Shown here piece by piece: positions 6,894-8,854 of a stretch of 8,854 bases of DNA. The position numbers were made by a program, and so were the translations under genes. The notes under the pieces are model-generated. The model was not told the origin of the DNA. It saw only the letters and a list, made by a program, of their open reading frames with translations, and made no database searches. Each line of letters starts with the position of its first letter. Position 1 is the first letter of the stretch. Source of the DNA: Opitutaceae bacterium (GTDB lineage Bacteria > Verrucomicrobiota > Verrucomicrobiia > Opitutales > Opitutaceae); contig JANXSC010000289.1 of assembly GCA_025352845.1 (NCBI GenBank), positions 1-8,854 on the forward strand. Direction: 5' to 3'.

Positions 6894-6906
6894 CTTGAAG
6901 GTTTTT
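6880..6906 (+). terminator. Terminator-like hairpin with T-tract, plus-strand orientation
   Basis: CTTCAAG (6882-6888) and CTTGAAG (6894-6900) form a perfect 7-bp stem with a 5-nt loop, extendable by two G-U pairs, and are followed on the plus strand by GTTTTT. This is the classic intrinsic terminator layout, but it faces opposite to every gene in the window. On the minus strand the same stem follows the TIR stop codon without a downstream T-tract, so it could still act as a 3'-end stabilising structure. Confidence 0.4.
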
Positions 6907-7810
6907 ATAGTTTCATATTTTTGCGAATTACCGCGATGAGCTTTGCCTTTTCATCAGTAGTCGGTGGCCGGATTCTCTCCTCAACCATCCGCTTGATCTT
7001 CCGAATTTCCTCGGCTCCGTGCATCAAGATGTCTTTTCCGGTGTCTTCACCAAGTCGACGCGTCTCCATGTGGAGATGATACCCAACTTGAATTTTAGGG
7101 TCGATAATCGAGATCTCCTTCTTCCTCGGGAAGCTGTCTTCCAGCAGCACGAAAAACTCCTCTCCTTTCAGTGCTTCGAGCACCGACTCGACAATCACCA
7201 ACTGACCAAAGCTATCCAAACCCACTTCACGGTAGCTCATGTAGCGCTTGGTCGCTTCTCCGGTGCAAATAACGGTAATGGTAGAAAGCACCGAATAGGG
7301 CATATGCTTCGAATGCTGAACTAATGTGAAGCGCATGCCGAAATCCCCATCCAAATCGAACCAATCATGCGCCCAATCGGTGTGATAGTCATCATTCTGA
7401 ATCCGTCCTAGCGAAGGATTCGATACCTTCGCAACGGCTTCCACGACCGCGGCCAGGCCGGCATCAAAGTCGGTTCGAAAGTCCGCATACTTCTTATCGC
7501 GCAAAAAAAGAGGAATATCACATTTCTCGACGAGTGCAGGAATAACGATCGTCCTCTTCTCTTCGAGTTCACGCTGGATGCCTGCAACGACCTCTTTCTT
7601 GCACCAGACGGATTCAACCGAGGCCTTCGACAGCACCACGACAAGGGCTGAGGCATCTTGGAGGGCCGATTGAATCTTCTCGATGAGAGACTCCCCAGCG
7701 GACACTTCCCAATCGTCGAGCCAAACGTGCGCCTTCTGCTTCACAAGGTTCGCCGCGAGGTTTCTGGCAAACACCTTATCTTGGTGGGAATAGCTGATGA
7801 ACACCGGCAT
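6905..7810 (-). CDS. TIR-domain protein with an unrecognised C-terminal domain
   Basis: The product is 301 aa. Residues 1-128 form a bacterial TIR (TIR_2-like) domain: PVFISYSHQD at 2-11, HVWLDDWEVSAGESLIEKI at 28-46, a hydrophobic strand ASALVVVLSKAS (53-64), then ESVWCKKE at 66-73. Glu73 is at the position of the catalytic Glu of NAD-cleaving TIR domains. Residues about 135-301 form a second domain I do not recognise, with DYHTDWAHDWFDLDGDFGMR, MPYSVLSTITV, ATKRYMSYREVGLD, DPKIQVGYHLHMETRRLGED and a basic C-terminal helix. Bacterial TIR proteins often deplete NAD+ or make signalling nucleotides in anti-phage defence; this is inference here. No Thoeris ThsA, Argonaute or other known partner is in the window, so it may act alone. 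Base composition (35-53% G+C in sampled blocks) is far below the neighbours, pointing to recent transfer. No Shine-Dalgarno is evident before the ATG at 7810. Confidence 0.88.
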   Translation of the reverse strand: MPVFISYSHQDKVFARNLAANLVKQKAHVWLDDWEVSAGESLIEKIQSALQDASALVVVLSKASVESVWCKKEVVAGIQRELEEKRTIVIPALVEKCDIPLFLRDKKYADFRTDFDAGLAAVVEAVAKVSNPSLGRIQNDDYHTDWAHDWFDLDGDFGMRFTLVQHSKHMPYSVLSTITVICTGEATKRYMSYREVGLDSFGQLVIVESVLEALKGEEFFVLLEDSFPRKKEISIIDPKIQVGYHLHMETRRLGEDTGKDILMHGAEEIRKIKRMVEERIRPPTTDEKAKLIAVIRKNMKL

Positions 7811-7823
7811 AGTCTTTTTTGGC

Positions 7824-7834
7824 TAACAGTGTTA
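7824..7834. promoter_or_regulatory. Perfect 11-bp palindrome in the TIR gene leader
   Basis: TAACAGTGTTA is a 5-1-5 perfect palindrome centred 19 bp upstream of the TIR start codon, where a repressor-type operator would be expected. It lies in AT-richer DNA where chance palindromes of this kind are less favoured than G-C ones. No regulator gene is adjacent, so operator function is only a suggestion. Confidence 0.35.
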
Positions 7835-7896
7835 TTCGCCCCAACTCGATTGTCTCACTGATCGGGGATTCATGGGGGCAGGTTGTTTGGCGAATA
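7833..7896. repeat. Long-range 8-bp inverted repeat upstream of the TIR gene
   Basis: TATTCGCC at 7833-7840 is the exact reverse complement of GGCGAATA at 7889-7896, with 48 bp between. Inside it, CAAC (7842-7845) and GTTG (7882-7885) can also pair, giving an extended imperfect hairpin. It overlaps the palindrome at 7824-7834 and sits at the edge of the low-GC segment, so it could be a leader RNA structure, a binding site or the scar of an inserted element. Confidence 0.35.
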
Positions 7897-7923
7897 GTAG
7901 AGCGTCAAGGGGCGGTCGGGCCA

Positions 7924-7943
7924 ACGCGACGAGGGCGTCGCGT
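7924..7943 (-). terminator. Hairpin downstream of the DUF1275 gene, possible terminator
   Basis: ACGCGACG (7924-7931) and CGTCGCGT (7936-7943) form a perfect 8-bp stem with a 4-nt loop, about 30 bp after the stop codon of the DUF1275 gene in the direction of transcription. Position and compactness fit a terminator, but no T-run follows on either strand, so termination is uncertain. Confidence 0.4.
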
Positions 7944-7973
7944 CTCCATCGCCGAAAAATGCGCGGAGCCCAG

Positions 7974-8663
7974 CTACCCCCCGCGCCCGACTGCATCCAT
8001 CGCCACGTGGTGGTAGCGGCAGTGGAGCCAGTAGCTCGCGCCCGCCGCCGCCGTGATCGCCGCAGGCACGTAGAGCGTGCCGAAGCCCAGCCGCGCAAAC
8101 GCGATCGCGCCCACCGCGCCGCCGCCGGCAAACCCGCCGATGAGAATCGCCCACAGCTTGAACTTCAGCCGGTCGGCCGGCAGGCCGCGCAGCATGGCGC
8201 CGAGCGCGATCCCGATGTCGGTGAACATGCCGGAGACGTGCGTCGTGCGCAGTGCCGCGCCGCTGTAGGTGCTGACCATCGCGTTTTGCAGGCCGCACGC
8301 GGCCGAGGCGAGGTAGTCACCCCACACGCTCTGCGCGCGGAGCAGCGGCACGGCCGCCGCGAGCAGCAGCGCCTCGATCATCAGTGCGAGCCCGTAGCGC
8401 CGACCCAGCACGAGCGAACGCTCGCGGATGGTGAGTCCGCTGAACGTCGCGCCCGCGACAAACGCAGCGATGAGCGCGAGGAAATAACCCGCCTCGCGCC
8501 AGCGCGCCTCGCCGAGCGCGAGGCCGAAGAGTGTGGTCGTGCCCGTGAGGTGCGTCACGCTTTGGTGCGTCACGCTCAGGAAGCCGACAGCGTTGATCAT
8601 GCCCGCGATGCCGGCGAGCGCCGCGGCGCCAACCCAGACCCAGCGGGGGAGCTTGGTGAGCAT
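7974..8663 (-). CDS. DUF1275 (YoaK-type) membrane protein
   Basis: The product is 229 aa, normal for the family. About six hydrophobic segments are visible (roughly 9-29, 58-79, 90-109, 115-133, 169-191 and 194-213). Family hallmarks include GMINAVGFLSVTHQSVTHLTG at the N-terminus, quoted here only as the span 21-41, and LASAACGLQNAMVSTYSG (118-135) followed by THVSGMFTDIGIALGAML (141-158). The family is an inner-membrane protein group of unknown biochemical function; a transport role has been suggested from topology only. The ATG at 8663 puts the first transmembrane helix directly after a short basic start (MLTKLPR). No strong Shine-Dalgarno precedes it (a weak GGA only). It is separated from the TIR gene by 163 bp containing a hairpin, so it is probably its own transcription unit. 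Base composition is that of the GC-rich host. Confidence 0.88.
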   Translation of the reverse strand: MLTKLPRWVWVGAAALAGIAGMINAVGFLSVTHQSVTHLTGTTTLFGLALGEARWREAGYFLALIAAFVAGATFSGLTIRERSLVLGRRYGLALMIEALLLAAAVPLLRAQSVWGDYLASAACGLQNAMVSTYSGAALRTTHVSGMFTDIGIALGAMLRGLPADRLKFKLWAILIGGFAGGGAVGAIAFARLGFGTLYVPAAITAAAGASYWLHCRYHHVAMDAVGRGG

Positions 8664-8854
8664 GGCGGGATTCCGACGGCTTCGGATTGGCGTTGGCAGC
8701 GACGATTCGGGCGCGGCGTGTTGGGCGAAGTGTAGGTCGTCAGTCTTGCGGACGCCGGCTCGTGGTTAGCGGCGAAACAGAGCGATGGCTTGCGGCGGGT
8801 GGAGAGCGTTGACCCCAACGCGCTGGCTTGAGGAGCGGGCGCGCCCGTTGAAAG
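8664..8854. other. Right-end intergenic stretch with no supported gene
   Basis: These 191 bp upstream of the DUF1275 gene hold only short frames without recognisable protein character. I saw no convincing promoter boxes for the DUF1275 gene, although its promoter presumably lies here. A 12-bp self-complementary GC palindrome occurs at 8836-8847. Confidence 0.4.

Noticed and set aside
6905..7810. Thoeris system
   Set aside because: A TIR protein alone is not Thoeris; no ThsA-like gene is in the window and the C-terminal domain does not look like ThsB.
8533..8818. Short frames on both strands upstream of the DUF1275 gene
   Set aside because: No domain, no ribosome binding site, and they overlap each other or the DUF1275 gene.
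8836..8847. 12-bp perfect palindrome near the right end
   Set aside because: It is made only of G and C, has no loop or T-tract, lies far from a start codon, and is easily expected by chance in GC-rich DNA.

Overview
The window is about 8.9 kb of GC-rich DNA (roughly 65-70% G+C over most of it). All nine supported protein genes lie on the minus strand, so transcription runs from right to left. The organism is probably a verrucomicrobial or planctomycete-like bacterium, and an Opitutaceae-type verrucomicrobium is my best guess. That guess rests on the W-P-Q-F-R-G-P beta-propeller protein, the secreted sulfatase with a lysine-rich tail, the large secreted alpha/beta hydrolase and weak Shine-Dalgarno signals. 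It is an inference from gene types, not a phylogenetic result.

Right part (about 7974-8854): a DUF1275/YoaK-type membrane protein, with 191 bp of apparently empty sequence upstream of it and a perfect 8-bp-stem hairpin downstream.

Middle part (about 6162-7910): a small accessory region. It holds a 301-aa protein with an N-terminal TIR domain, including the conserved Glu of the WC-x-x-E motif, and a C-terminal domain I do not recognise. Base composition here is strikingly unlike the neighbours (35-53% G+C in sampled 60-base blocks, against about 73% in a DUF1275-gene block), which suggests horizontal acquisition. Next comes a 180-bp spacer with unusual features, then a Phd/YefM-type antitoxin and RelE/ParE-type toxin pair joined by a GTGA overlap. 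TIR gene plus toxin-antitoxin pair looks like a miniature defence island. The TIR protein is the best candidate here for something undescribed.

Left part (about 32-6022): five closely spaced genes in one direction. In transcription order they are a two-domain secreted alpha/beta hydrolase (acetylxylan-esterase/dienelactone-hydrolase-like), two tandem half-size PepSY-associated transmembrane proteins that are clearly paralogous, a secreted type I sulfatase and a secreted PQQ-like beta-propeller protein. Gaps are 35, 15, 25 and 81 bp, consistent with an operon. Several products are predicted to be exported, which fits processing of an esterified or sulfated substrate outside the cytoplasm, but the substrate cannot be read from sequence. 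Two 7-bp-stem hairpins separate this block from the toxin gene.

No tRNA, rRNA, CRISPR array, transposase or integrase was seen, and no stretch over 300 bp lacks a gene.
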